The notes below the pieces were generated by a model. It made no database searches. It was not told the origin of the DNA and saw nothing but the letters and a program-made list of their open reading frames with translations. The position numbers were made by a program, and so were the translations under genes. DNA of 64,000 nucleotides, taken from NCBI RefSeq assembly GCF_000024025.1, contig NC_013131.1, positions 5,890,001-5,954,000 of the forward strand, given 5' to 3'. The stretch is from Catenulispora acidiphila DSM 44928 (GTDB lineage: Bacteria > Actinomycetota > Actinomycetes > Streptomycetales > Catenulisporaceae). How positions within the stretch are numbered: position 1 is the first letter of the stretch; every line of letters begins with the position of its first letter. Below, in pieces: positions 41,257 to 50,502 of this stretch.

Positions 41257-42225
41257 ATGAGGAGATTCACGGAACGGATCGTTGTCCGCACGGTTTCGGT
41301 CGCGGCTTCGCTCGCCTTGGTGGCGGCGGCGCTTGGCGGGTGTTCTTCGGCTTCGAACGCGCCGACATCCTCGGTTCCGTCAGCTTCATCGACATCATCG
41401 ACTCCGGCAGCTTCGTCGGCAGCGAGCACGTCCGCAAGCACCGACACCGATTCGGCGGCGTTCGCGCAGATCGCGGCGCACTATCAGGCGCAGCTCGGCG
41501 TCTACGCCGTGGACACCGGTTCGGGACGCACGGTCGGGTACCAGGCGGACCAGCGGTTCGCGTTCTGTTCGACGATCAAGGCTCTGGCCGCCGCCGAGCT
41601 CCTGCACCGTGACACCGATGCGCAACTCGCCCAGACCATCCACTACTCCGCCTCGGATCTCGTCGACTACTCCCCCGTCACCTCCCAGCACGTCAACGAC
41701 GGCATGACCCTCACCGCGGTGATGACGGCGGCGATCGAGGTCAGCGACAACACCGCGCTGAACCTCATGCTCGATCGGCTCGGCGGACCGGCGGGGTTGC
41801 AGACGGCATTGCGCGGCATGAATGACGCGACGACCGATGCCGACCGTCCCGAGCCGGCGGTCAACTCCGCGGTGCCGGGCGACGTGCGCGACACCAGCAC
41901 ACCCCGTGCCATGGCTGAGGATTTGCGCGCGTATGTACTTGGCAACGCGCTGTCCCCGCAGCGGCGTGCGTTGCTGACCTCGTGGCTGACGGCGAACACC
42001 ACCGGCGGCCCGTACATCAGGGCTGCGGTGCCGGCGGGCTGGACGGTCGGGGACAAGACCGGCAACGGCGACTACGGCACGCGCAACGACATCGCCGTCC
42101 TGTGGCCGCCGCACCGCGCGCCGATCGTGATCGCAGTGCTCTCCCATCGCGACGGCAAGGACGCGACCTCCGCCGACGCCCTGATCGCCGACGCCACGAA
42201 GGTCGCCCTTCAGCAGCTCGGGTGA
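41257..42225 (+). CDS. bla: Class A beta-lactamase, lipoprotein form
   Basis: 322 residues; ATG 41257. Lipobox LGGC with Cys29, then a Ser/Ala/Thr-rich linker to about 65. All class A motifs are present: S-T-I-K with Ser105 and Lys108, S-D-N at 163-165, E-P-A-V-N with Glu199 on the omega loop, and K-T-G at 267-269. It should hydrolyse penicillins and related lactams at the cell surface. A Cys precedes the active Ser (FCSTIK), but there is no Cys after KTG, so the carbapenemase-type disulfide is absent. It is a normal chromosomal actinomycete enzyme with no mobile element nearby. Confidence 0.94.
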   Translation: MRRFTERIVVRTVSVAASLALVAAALGGCSSASNAPTSSVPSASSTSSTPAASSAASTSASTDTDSAAFAQIAAHYQAQLGVYAVDTGSGRTVGYQADQRFAFCSTIKALAAAELLHRDTDAQLAQTIHYSASDLVDYSPVTSQHVNDGMTLTAVMTAAIEVSDNTALNLMLDRLGGPAGLQTALRGMNDATTDADRPEPAVNSAVPGDVRDTSTPRAMAEDLRAYVLGNALSPQRRALLTSWLTANTTGGPYIRAAVPAGWTVGDKTGNGDYGTRNDIAVLWPPHRAPIVIAVLSHRDGKDATSADALIADATKVALQQLG

Positions 42226-42294
42226 GCTGCGCGCCGGCGCGCGGCGGACGGACAGGCGCGTGAAGATGGGTCCATCACCAGAAGGGACACCGCG

Positions 42295-42699
42295 ATGGAC
42301 TCTGAGGCCCGCACAAAGGCCGCGATCGAGGAGCACTGGCAGGCATCGGAGCGCGGAGACGTCGAGGCCGAGCACGCGCTCTACGCCGAGGACGCGATCC
42401 TGGACTACCCGCAGTCCGGCGAGCGGTTCCGCGGCCGGGCCACGATCGCGGCGCAGCGCGGCGGGCATCCCGCCGATCGGCACTTCACCGTGCTACGGAT
42501 CACCGGGGTGCGGGATCTGTGGGTGAGCGAGTGCGTCATCACCTATGACGGCGTGCCGAGCTACTCGGTGAGCATCATGCAGTTCGCCGGCGAGCAGGTG
42601 GTCCATGAGACGCAGTACTTCGGCGACGCTTTCGGCGCGCCGACCTGGCGCGCGGCCATCGCCGAGCCGATGCCGGGGCGGGACATCACGAAGGCGTGA
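42295..42699 (+). CDS. SnoaL-like/NTF2-fold protein
   Basis: 134 residues, ATG after AGAAGGGA. Opens with a helix AAIEEHWQASERGDVEAEHALYAEDAILDYPQSG, the cone-shaped NTF2-like start, then FRGRATIAAQRGGHPADRHF and a strand-rich second half. No catalytic residues can be assigned. It lies between the beta-lactamase and the SpoIIE phosphatase genes on the same strand. Confidence 0.85.
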   Translation: MDSEARTKAAIEEHWQASERGDVEAEHALYAEDAILDYPQSGERFRGRATIAAQRGGHPADRHFTVLRITGVRDLWVSECVITYDGVPSYSVSIMQFAGEQVVHETQYFGDAFGAPTWRAAIAEPMPGRDITKA

Positions 42700-42752
42700 T
42701 CTGTCTGGGCCGACGGTCCCGAGAACTGTCCCCATCAGGACTTCGGGGCGCG

Positions 42753-42784
42753 TGTTCACCTACGATGAGACAACCGGGTGAACA
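42753..42784. promoter_or_regulatory. Inverted repeat before SpoIIE phosphatase gene
   Basis: TGTTCACC (42753-42760) and GGTGAACA (42777-42784) are exact inverted repeats 16 bases apart, straddling a TACGAT -10-like box at 42761-42766 and lying 32 nt upstream of the chosen start. Confidence 0.4.
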
Positions 42785-42815
42785 TGGCAGCACATCGTCG
42801 TGCGGAAGGCCACGG

Positions 42816-44567
42816 ATGGAACGAGACGGCGGAGCCTCGCGGAGTGATCGTCCAGGAGGGCGCGCCGACGCCCTGCTCGGTACCGTCGCGTCGTTGAGCT
42901 CCGAGCTGCTGCTCGACGTGCTCGCCGAAGCTCCGGTCGGGATGGGCCTGCTCGACGCGGAACTGCGTTGGGTCTACGCCAACGCCGCCTTCTTCAGCAC
43001 GACCGACCTGGCGGCGTCTCAGATTCTGAACAGGCCGGTCGTCGCGACGCCGTTCGCCGCCGATCTGCCCGCGATCAGCCGGGTGCTGCTCGGCGGGAAC
43101 GTCCGGGACGACGCCGACGGCGGCGCGTCCGGACCGGTCACCGCGACGGCGACCGGCTGGCACGTCCGCTATCGGCGGTTGGCGGCCGACGGCCGGATCA
43201 CCGGGGTCGTGGCGGCCGTGACCGGGCCCGCGACGCCTGAGCAGACCGGTCTCGACCTGGCGCGGCGCCGATTGGCTGTGCAGGGTGCCGCCGCCGAGCG
43301 CATCGGCACTACGCTGGACGTGGACATCACCTGCATCGAGGTGGCCGAGTTCACCGTGCCGACGATGGCCGATCTGACGATCGTCGAGGTGATGCCGTAT
43401 GGGATCGCCGATCGCGGCGCCGGTCCGGGCCCGGGTCCGAGCGGTTCCGGCTCGTTGGAGGCGCCCCGGCTGCGCCGGGCGGCCCTGGCCTGCGCTCCGG
43501 ATCTGCGCCGCCGGCTCGGCGCGCTCGCCCTGCCCGGCGCCTCGGTGCGGCCCGGTGCCGAATCGGCGGTCGCGCGGAGTCTGGCCGAGAGCCGGTTAGT
43601 GGTCGGCAACCAGTTGTCCGACAGGGAGTTGGAAGACTGGGCAGAGAGCGTCGAAGCCCTGGCCGCCTATCGGATGGCCGGTGTGGACTCGATCCTCGCT
43701 GTTCCGTTGAGTGCGCGCGGGCAGCTGGTCGGCGTGATGACGCTGGCGCGCAGCAGCCGTGGCGGCTCGCCGGGGTTCAGCGACGACGACACCGTGCTGA
43801 TCCAAGACCTCGCCGATCGGGCCGCGGTCAGTATCGAGAACGCGCGGCAGTACGCCGACTCCCAGAGCGTGACGCTGGAGCTGCAGCGTGCGCTGCTGGT
43901 CGAGCCGGGGCGTCCGCACGCGAACCTCGAAGTCGCCGCGCGCTACCTGCCCTCCGGCAACCGCGCGCTGGTCGGCGGCGACTGGTACGAGATCGTCCGG
44001 CTGCCGTTCGGACGGACGCTGCTGGTGATGGGCGACGTCATGGGACACGGCGTCGAGGCGGCGGTCGACATGAGCATCTATCGCTCGGCGATCCGTGACG
44101 CCGGGGGCATGGACCTGCCACCGCACGGGATTCTGCGGCATCTGGACACCCTGATCTCGCAGGACGAGTCGGCGCGGCCGGCGACGTGCCTGCTCGGCGT
44201 CGCCGATCCGAACCGGGGGCGCTGGACGTTCGCCAGCGCCGGGCATCTGCCGCCGGCGCTGTTCTCCGCGGGGCGCCCGACCGAGTTGGTCGCCATTCCC
44301 ACCGGTCCGCCGCTGGGGACCGGGTACGGCGGGTACGAGCAGGCGATCGTCGATCTGCGAGCCGATCAGGTGTTGTTGATGTACACCGACGGTCTCGTGG
44401 AGCGGCGCGGCGAGGACATCGACGTCTCCCTCGCCCGGCTCGCAGCACTGCCGCTGCCCGCCGGGGGCGGGTTGGAGGATCTTCTCGACGACGCGCTGCG
44501 GCTGGTCGCGCCGCCTGCGGTCGAGGACGACATCGCGATTCTGGCCACTCGCGCGACGCCTCGGTAA
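42816..44567 (+). CDS. SpoIIE-type serine phosphatase with PAS and GAF regions
   Basis: 583 residues from ATG 42816, chosen because GGAAGG sits six bases upstream; the open frame extends back to 42696. PAS-like region at about 25-140 (LLLDVLAEAPVGMGLLDAEL), a GAF domain at about 150-375 with LSARGQLVGVMTLARSS and DLADRAAVSIENARQY, and a PP2C/SpoIIE domain at about 385-580 (GGDWYEIVRLPFGRTLLVMGDVMGHG, GHLPPALF, YTDGLVERRGEDID, EDDIAILATRA). The metal Asp residues of GDW and GDVMGHG are intact. Likely part of an anti-sigma/anti-anti-sigma switch, but no such partner is adjacent. Confidence 0.92.
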   Translation: MERDGGASRSDRPGGRADALLGTVASLSSELLLDVLAEAPVGMGLLDAELRWVYANAAFFSTTDLAASQILNRPVVATPFAADLPAISRVLLGGNVRDDADGGASGPVTATATGWHVRYRRLAADGRITGVVAAVTGPATPEQTGLDLARRRLAVQGAAAERIGTTLDVDITCIEVAEFTVPTMADLTIVEVMPYGIADRGAGPGPGPSGSGSLEAPRLRRAALACAPDLRRRLGALALPGASVRPGAESAVARSLAESRLVVGNQLSDRELEDWAESVEALAAYRMAGVDSILAVPLSARGQLVGVMTLARSSRGGSPGFSDDDTVLIQDLADRAAVSIENARQYADSQSVTLELQRALLVEPGRPHANLEVAARYLPSGNRALVGGDWYEIVRLPFGRTLLVMGDVMGHGVEAAVDMSIYRSAIRDAGGMDLPPHGILRHLDTLISQDESARPATCLLGVADPNRGRWTFASAGHLPPALFSAGRPTELVAIPTGPPLGTGYGGYEQAIVDLRADQVLLMYTDGLVERRGEDIDVSLARLAALPLPAGGGLEDLLDDALRLVAPPAVEDDIAILATRATPR

Positions 44568-44594
44568 GTCAGGCAGTTGCGCAACAAGAATCCG

Positions 44595-44623
44595 TAGACG
44601 GCGGGTTTCCTGGCATTTAGCAT
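44595..44623 (+). promoter_or_regulatory. Promoter of GH79-like gene
   Basis: TAGACG, 17-nt spacer, TAGCAT. The downstream operator at 44647 would then lie about 20 nt past the start of transcription. Confidence 0.4.
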
Positions 44624-44646
44624 CAGCGCCGTTCACCCACGCAATA

Positions 44647-44668
44647 GGTGTTCATGTATGTGAACACC
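44647..44668. promoter_or_regulatory. Operator palindrome upstream of GH79-like gene
   Basis: GGTGTTCA-N6-TGAACACC, perfect 8-bp half sites. The core TTCATGTATGTGAA (44651-44664) differs by one base from the core of the palindrome upstream of the alginate-lyase-like gene (51912-51925). Placed between promoter and ribosome site, so repression is the likely mode. Confidence 0.65.
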
Positions 44669-44688
44669 GTCCCGCCAGGAGGCTTCTT

Positions 44689-46617
44689 TTGCGGCACGCG
44701 TCCCAGTCCGGCGGTCTCCGCCGCCGAACGTCGATCGTCGCGGCCGCGGTGGTGCTGTCCGCCGCGGCCGCGATCCCCACGGCCTTGGCCGCGCAGGCTC
44801 CGTCGGCGGCTGCCGCGGTCGCCAGCCCGACCGCGAGCGCGGTCATCAGCGTCTCGAGCGCCGGTACCGGTACGGCGCTGACGAATGCCGACGTCGGTCT
44901 GTCCTACGAAGCGTCCTTCCTCGCCTTGCCGGGCTTCGGGCAAGGTAACCAGTTCCAGTACCTCAAGACCCTGGGAACCTCGGTCGTGCGTATCGGCGGC
45001 AACCAGGTCGACCGGAGCTTCTGGACGTCCACCAATGAGGCGCAGCCCTCGTGGGCGGACGCCACGATCACCCCCGCCGATCTGACCGCGCTGGCGAACC
45101 TGGCCACGAAGAGCGGCTGGAAGGTGATCCTGGGTGTGACCATGAAGGAGTACGACCCGGCCCGCGCCGCCGACGAGGCCAAGCACGCCGCGGCCGCGCT
45201 CGGCTCGTCGTTGCAGGACATCGAGATCGGCAACGAGCCGGACCTGTATCCGCAGTACAGCGGCAACTCCGCGCAGTACGTCACCGACTTCCACGCCTAC
45301 GTGCGGGCGATCACCGCCGCGGCGCCCGGGGTGAAGATCGAGGGCAGCGACGCCGCGACGTCGCCGACCGGCGCGCTGCAGACGGCGTTCGTCAACGACC
45401 AGGCGTCGATGGCGAGCCCGCAAATCAGCGAGCTGACGAGCCACCATTACCCGCTGTCGAACTGTGGCAGTCCGAACCCGGCGCCGAGCATCGCCGACCT
45501 GCTGTCCTCCTCGACGCACGCGAAGGAGACCTCGGCGGCCGACAGCGCGGTGACGGTCGCGAAGCGGCTGGCGCTGCCGGCGGTCATCGACGAGGGCAAC
45601 TCGGTGGTGTGCAGCGGGATTCAGGGCGTGTCGGACGTCTACGCCTCGGCGCTGTGGGCGGTGGACGAGGAGCTGAACTTCGCGCAGGAGGGTGCGGCCG
45701 GGTACTACATGCACGGCACTGTGACGCAGTGCTACGGCACGACGAGCTACCCGTACTACACGCCGCTGTGCGCGGCGACCGCGGCGGATGCCGCTGCCGG
45801 CAACGTGTCCGCGCAGCCGGAGTACTACGGGCTGGCAGCGGTGCACGCCGCGGGCACGGGCAACTTCCTGCAGGTCAACAACCCGTCTTCGGCGACGGTG
45901 CGCGCCTACGCGATCCAGCATGCTGACAAGTCGGTCACGGTGGTGCTGGACAACGTGGCGGATCCGGCGTCCAACGGCGCGACGAGCGTGCAGCTGAACC
46001 TGCCGCAGACGTTCGGATCGGCGTCGCGGTTCGACCTGTCGGCGTCCAGCCTGACCACCAGGAGCGGGATCACGCTCGGCGGCAAGACGGTGCAGTCCGA
46101 CGGGACGCTGCCCGCGCCGGCGACGACGTCGTCCTCGGTCGGCTCGAACACCTTCTCCGCCTCCGTCCCGGCCGGCGACACGGCGCTGATCACCTTCTCC
46201 GCACCGTCCGGCGCGAGCCCGACCACGCTGGTCGGCAGCCCGTCCGGGAAGTGCCTGTCGGTCACCGGCGGTTCCACCGCGCCCGGGACGACGTCGGACA
46301 TCTACACGTGCAACGCCAGTGCCGGCGAGAGCTGGCTGGTCAACGCCAACGGGACGGTCACCGGCGCGTTCAGCGGTCTGTGTCTGGAGGTGCAGGGAAG
46401 CGCGACGGCGGACAAGTCGTATGTGGGTGTGAACACGTGCACCGGCGCGGCGAACCAGCAGTGGATGGTGCACTCGGCGCCGGGTGCGGCCGGGACGATC
46501 GTCGGGGCGCAGTCCGAGAAGTGCCTGAGCGTGTTCGGGGCGTCGACGGCCAACTATGCGCTCGCTGAGATCTACACGTGCAACGGGAGCTCGAGTGAGA
46601 ACTGGAGCGAGCACTAG
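44689..46617 (+). CDS. Secreted GH79-like glycoside hydrolase with ricin-type CBM13
   Basis: 642 residues. The start is TTG, set by a full AGGAGG six bases upstream (44677-44682); no ATG or GTG is placed as well. Signal peptide about 1-35. A clan GH-A barrel follows, with acid/base Glu183 in EIGNEPDLY and a likely nucleophile Glu302 in VIDEGNSVV, and a beta domain to about 500; the pattern fits GH79-like beta-glucuronidase/heparanase relatives. Residues 507-642 form a ricin-type trefoil (ESWLVN, NQQWMV, SENWSEH). Substrate is probably a glucuronide-bearing polysaccharide; released uronic acid could feed the kdgD-gudD-udh operon. Confidence 0.85.
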   Translation: MRHASQSGGLRRRTSIVAAAVVLSAAAAIPTALAAQAPSAAAAVASPTASAVISVSSAGTGTALTNADVGLSYEASFLALPGFGQGNQFQYLKTLGTSVVRIGGNQVDRSFWTSTNEAQPSWADATITPADLTALANLATKSGWKVILGVTMKEYDPARAADEAKHAAAALGSSLQDIEIGNEPDLYPQYSGNSAQYVTDFHAYVRAITAAAPGVKIEGSDAATSPTGALQTAFVNDQASMASPQISELTSHHYPLSNCGSPNPAPSIADLLSSSTHAKETSAADSAVTVAKRLALPAVIDEGNSVVCSGIQGVSDVYASALWAVDEELNFAQEGAAGYYMHGTVTQCYGTTSYPYYTPLCAATAADAAAGNVSAQPEYYGLAAVHAAGTGNFLQVNNPSSATVRAYAIQHADKSVTVVLDNVADPASNGATSVQLNLPQTFGSASRFDLSASSLTTRSGITLGGKTVQSDGTLPAPATTSSSVGSNTFSASVPAGDTALITFSAPSGASPTTLVGSPSGKCLSVTGGSTAPGTTSDIYTCNASAGESWLVNANGTVTGAFSGLCLEVQGSATADKSYVGVNTCTGAANQQWMVHSAPGAAGTIVGAQSEKCLSVFGASTANYALAEIYTCNGSSSENWSEH

Positions 46618-46693
46618 GTTGGCGGCGCCCACGATTCCCACATAGTCGACCGCGTTTGCTCCCGCCCCGCGCACCTGTCAGGATCACGTTTTC

Positions 46694-48661
46694 GTGATCG
46701 CTGACGCCGCGGGGCCATCCTCGCAGACCACCACCGGTGCCGACCCGGACGCCGGGCACCGGACGCACAAGGCCGGCGCGGCCGCGCTGATGCTCGGCGC
46801 GCTGGGGGTCGTGTTCGGGGACATCGGGACCAGCCCGCTGTACGCGATGCAGACGGTGTTCACCGCCGACAACAGGGCGGTGGGCACCTCTGCCGACCAG
46901 GTCTACGGGGTGGTGTCGCTGATCTTCTGGGCGATCACGCTGATCGTGTCGATCAAGTACGTGAGCTTCATCCTGCGGACCGACAACGACGGCGAGGGCG
47001 GCATCATGGCCCTGACCGCCCTGATCCAGAAGCTGGACTTCCGCTCCACCCGGAGCAAGATACTGCTGGTCGCGCTCGGGATACTCGGTGCGTCGCTGTT
47101 CTACGGCGACGGCATGATCACCCCGGCGATCTCGGTGTTGTCGGCGGTCGAAGGGCTCAAGGTCTCGGCGCCGGGACTCAAGGACTACGTCGTGCCGCTG
47201 ACCGTGGTGATCGTCATCGGGCTGTTCGCCATCCAGAAGTTCGGCACGGCGCTGGTCGGCGGGCTGTTCGGACCGGTGATGACGGTCTGGTTCCTGATCA
47301 TCGGCGTGGCCGGGGCGTCGGAGATCGCGGCGCACCCGGGCATCGTCAGGGCCCTGTCCCCCACCTACGGCGCGCAGTTCCTGGTGCACCACGGCGTCGT
47401 GGCGTTCATCGCGCTGGCCTCGGTGGTGCTGGCGGTGACCGGCGCCGAGGCGCTGTACGCCGACATGGGCCACTTCGGGCGCAAACCGATCCACCGCGCC
47501 TGGTTCTTCATGGTGTTCCCGGCGCTGACGCTGAACTACCTGGGGCAGGGCTCGCTGATCCTGCGCCGCCCGGAGACCGTCTCCAACCCCTTCTTCCTGC
47601 TGATGCCGAGCTGGTCGCAACTGCCGATGGTGATCCTGGCCACGATAGCGACGGTCATCGCCTCGCAGGCGGTCATTTCCGGGGCTTTCAGTGTGACCCG
47701 GCAGGCGATGCAGCTGGGCTTCCTGCCGCACATGACCATCCGGCACACCTCCGAGCACGAGATCGGGCAGGTCTACGTCCCGGTCGTGAACTGGTTCCTG
47801 TGCTGCACGGTCACGGTGCTGGTCATCGGCTTCGGCTCCTCGGCGTCGCTGGCGTCCGCCTACGGCGTCGCGGTGACGGCGACGTTCATGCTGAACACCA
47901 TCCTGTTCCTGGCGGTCGCACGGGTCCTCAAGGGCGTCGCGCCCTGGAAGATCGCGGTGGGCGCGGTCCTGTTCCTGACCACCGAGACCGCGTTCTTCGC
48001 GGCCAACCTCACCAAGGTGATCCACGGCGGCTGGCTGCCGCTGCTGGTCGCGACGTTCGTCTTCACCGTGCTGAGCACCTGGCGCCGCGGCCGTGCGATC
48101 GTCACCCCGAACCGCACCACGCTGGAGGGCCCCCTGCGCCCCTTCGTGGACGAGGTGGACGCCCTGGAGCCGCCGATCCACCGCGTGGACGGCGTCGCGG
48201 TGTTCCTCAACGCCAACATCGAGACCACGCCGCTGGCCCTGCGCGCCAACGTCGAGCACAACCACGCGCTGCACAAGACCGTGGTCATCCTGTCGATGAT
48301 GGTGGAGAAGGTCCCGCACGTCCCAGCCGCCGAACGCCTGGTCTTCGACGACCTCGGCCACACCGACGACGGCATCATCCACCTCACCGCCCGCCTGGGC
48401 TTCCAGGACGAACCCGACGTCCCCCGCCTCCTGCGCCAAGCCGTCGACCACCCCGACGCCGGCGAGATCGCCGGCATCGACGTGGACACGGTGTCGTACT
48501 TCCTGTCCCGCATCGCCATCGTCCGCACGAACGCCAAGGGGATGCGCTCGTGGCGCAAGCGGCTGTTCCTGACGATCGCGCACAACGCGGCGAGTCCGGT
48601 GAACTACTTCGGCTTGCCGGCTGATCGGTGCGTGATCATGGGAGCGCATGTGCCGGTGTAG
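46694..48661 (+). CDS. kup: Kup-type potassium transporter
   Basis: 655 residues, GTG start. KUP/HAK/KT family potassium-proton symporter of the membrane: GALGVVFGDIGTSPLYAMQ near residue 37, DNDGEGGIMALTALIQ, GASLFYGDGMITPAISVLSA, ALYADMGHFGRKPIHRAW, then about 12 transmembrane segments and a C-terminal cytosolic domain of roughly 190 residues. All parts of the family core are present and length is usual. Single gene; no ribosome site stands out and no c-di-AMP riboswitch could fit in the 76-nt upstream gap. Confidence 0.95.
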   Translation: MIADAAGPSSQTTTGADPDAGHRTHKAGAAALMLGALGVVFGDIGTSPLYAMQTVFTADNRAVGTSADQVYGVVSLIFWAITLIVSIKYVSFILRTDNDGEGGIMALTALIQKLDFRSTRSKILLVALGILGASLFYGDGMITPAISVLSAVEGLKVSAPGLKDYVVPLTVVIVIGLFAIQKFGTALVGGLFGPVMTVWFLIIGVAGASEIAAHPGIVRALSPTYGAQFLVHHGVVAFIALASVVLAVTGAEALYADMGHFGRKPIHRAWFFMVFPALTLNYLGQGSLILRRPETVSNPFFLLMPSWSQLPMVILATIATVIASQAVISGAFSVTRQAMQLGFLPHMTIRHTSEHEIGQVYVPVVNWFLCCTVTVLVIGFGSSASLASAYGVAVTATFMLNTILFLAVARVLKGVAPWKIAVGAVLFLTTETAFFAANLTKVIHGGWLPLLVATFVFTVLSTWRRGRAIVTPNRTTLEGPLRPFVDEVDALEPPIHRVDGVAVFLNANIETTPLALRANVEHNHALHKTVVILSMMVEKVPHVPAAERLVFDDLGHTDDGIIHLTARLGFQDEPDVPRLLRQAVDHPDAGEIAGIDVDTVSYFLSRIAIVRTNAKGMRSWRKRLFLTIAHNAASPVNYFGLPADRCVIMGAHVPV

Positions 48662-48771
48662 GCGGTAGCCGGGGTCGTTGAGGCGGGCTGGTCGAGGCTG
48701 GGTGGTCGAGGCAGGTCGTCAGGGCCGTCTTTCGCCTGGCGCCGCCTCGCACCTCGACTGATCATGAAGAC

Positions 48772-50358
48772 ATGCCCGATCTCGCACTCGTCTCCGGCGC
48801 CACCGGCTACATCGGCGGGCGGCTGGTCCCCGAGCTGCTCGGCAGCGGGTTCGCCGTGCGGTGCATGGCCCGCGATCCGGGGCGTCTGCGTGATCATCCC
48901 TGGTTCGACGCGGTGCAGACCGTGCGGGCGGACGTGACCGAGCCCGCCGAGCTGGCGCAGGCGTTCGAGGGGGTCACGGTCGCGTACTACTTGATCCACT
49001 CGCTGGGTAGCGGCGCCGGTTTCGAGCAGACCGAGGCACGGTCCGCGCGCGGGTTCGGCGCGGCGGCGCGTGCGGCCGGAGTGAAGCGGATCGTATACCT
49101 CGGCGGGATCGTGCCCGAAGGGGTCCCGATCGGTGCGCTGTCGCAACATCTGCGCTCGCGGGTGCGGGTCGGGGAGATCCTGCGGGACAGCGGCGTGCCG
49201 ACGGTGGAGCTGCGGGCGGCGGTGGTGATCGGGTCGGGGTCGGCGTCGTTCGAGATGGTGCGCTACCTCACCGAGCGGCTGCCGGTGATGGTCACGCCGC
49301 GGTGGGTGCGGACCCGGGTGCAGCCGATCGCGGTCCGCGACGTGCTGCGCTGCCTGGTCGGCGCCGCCGCCGCGCCGGAGGGGGCGGTCGGCGGCGGCGG
49401 GGTGTTCGACATCGGCGGTCCGGAGGTGCTGACCTACCGGCAGATGATGCAGCGCTACGCGCGCGTGGCCGGGCTGCCGCGCCGCCTGATCATCCCGGTG
49501 CCGCTGCTGACCACCGGCTTGTCGAGCCTGTGGGTCGGGGCGGTGACGCCGGTCCCGGCCGCGATCGCGCGGCCGCTGGTGGAATCGCTGCGGCACGAGG
49601 TGGTGTGCCGGAACCGGCGGATCACCCGGCTGGTCCCCGACCTCCCGCAGGGCCTGCTCTGCTTCGACGAGGCGGTGCGCCTGGCCCGGACCCGGCTGCG
49701 CGACGCCGACGTGGCCACCCACTGGGCCTCGGCCTCCCCGCCCGGCGCCCCCAGCGAGCCGCTGCCGACCGACCCCGACTGGACCGGCGGCACCGTGTAC
49801 GAAGACGCTCGCACCTTCCTGCTGGCCGCGCCGCCGGAGGGAGTGTGGCGGGCCGTGGAGGGCATCGGCGGGGAGACCGGCTGGTACTCCTTCCCCCTGG
49901 CCTGGGCCGCACGCGGCTGGCTCGACCAGCTCAGCGGCGGCGTCGGCCTGCGCCGGGGACGGCGCGACCCGCGCACCCTGCGCCTCGGCGACGCCCTGGA
50001 CTTCTGGCGGGTCGAGGCCATCGACCGCGGCCGGCTGCTCCGCCTGCGCGCCGAGATGAAGATGCCCGGCCTGGGCTGGCTGGAGCTGCTGGTGGCCCCG
50101 GCCGACGAAGGACGAACACGCTACACGCAGCGCGCCGTGTTCCTGCCCCGAGGCCTGTTCGGACACCTCTACTGGTGGTCGATGCGGCCATTCCACTCGG
50201 TCATCTACCGAGGCATGGCGCGCACCATCGCCCGCGTCGCGCGCGAGAGCGCCGGACGGGAGGAACCGCGAGCCGGACTGACCACCGACGCCGCGAAAGC
50301 CTCGGCGCCAGGACCGATACCGGCAGGTGGAGACGACCCGAGAGACCGGCGCTCATGA
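48772..50358 (+). CDS. SDR-DUF2867 fusion protein
   Basis: 528 residues, ATG start. Residues about 1-300 are an atypical extended SDR (SGATGYIGGRLVPELL at 8-23, YYLIHSLGSG, RIVYLGGIVPEG). Residues about 330-490 are a DUF2867-type domain (TGWYSFPLAWAARGWLDQL, GDALDFWRVEAIDRGRLLRLRAEM), and the end is a charged tail. The two-domain layout is that of actinobacterial and cyanobacterial NAD(P)H-binding proteins of unknown reaction. It converges on the FAD oxidoreductase gene across 144 nt of repetitive GC-rich DNA (GCCGGCTGCCGGCTGCC). Confidence 0.88.
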   Translation: MPDLALVSGATGYIGGRLVPELLGSGFAVRCMARDPGRLRDHPWFDAVQTVRADVTEPAELAQAFEGVTVAYYLIHSLGSGAGFEQTEARSARGFGAAARAAGVKRIVYLGGIVPEGVPIGALSQHLRSRVRVGEILRDSGVPTVELRAAVVIGSGSASFEMVRYLTERLPVMVTPRWVRTRVQPIAVRDVLRCLVGAAAAPEGAVGGGGVFDIGGPEVLTYRQMMQRYARVAGLPRRLIIPVPLLTTGLSSLWVGAVTPVPAAIARPLVESLRHEVVCRNRRITRLVPDLPQGLLCFDEAVRLARTRLRDADVATHWASASPPGAPSEPLPTDPDWTGGTVYEDARTFLLAAPPEGVWRAVEGIGGETGWYSFPLAWAARGWLDQLSGGVGLRRGRRDPRTLRLGDALDFWRVEAIDRGRLLRLRAEMKMPGLGWLELLVAPADEGRTRYTQRAVFLPRGLFGHLYWWSMRPFHSVIYRGMARTIARVARESAGREEPRAGLTTDAAKASAPGPIPAGGDDPRDRRS

Positions 50359-50502
50359 CCGGTGGGTGAGTCGCGTCGCTGGGGCACCTGCGCGGCCGGC
50401 CGCCCCAGGGCCGGCTGCCGGCTGCCGGTACTGGCGCTGGCGCTGGCGGCATCGGCGGACGCGAGGGATTGACCAACCGCACAGACCACCCTGAAGGCGT
50501 GG

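Noticed and set aside
41257-42225. Beta-lactamase as acquired resistance on a mobile element
   Set aside because: Base composition and codon use match the neighbours, and no transposase, integrase or repeats flank it; intrinsic actinomycete gene is simpler.
44568-44688. ATG at 44653 as start of the GH79-like protein
   Set aside because: It lies inside the operator palindrome, is out of frame with the enzyme and has no ribosome site; the TTG at 44689 has a full AGGAGG at correct spacing.
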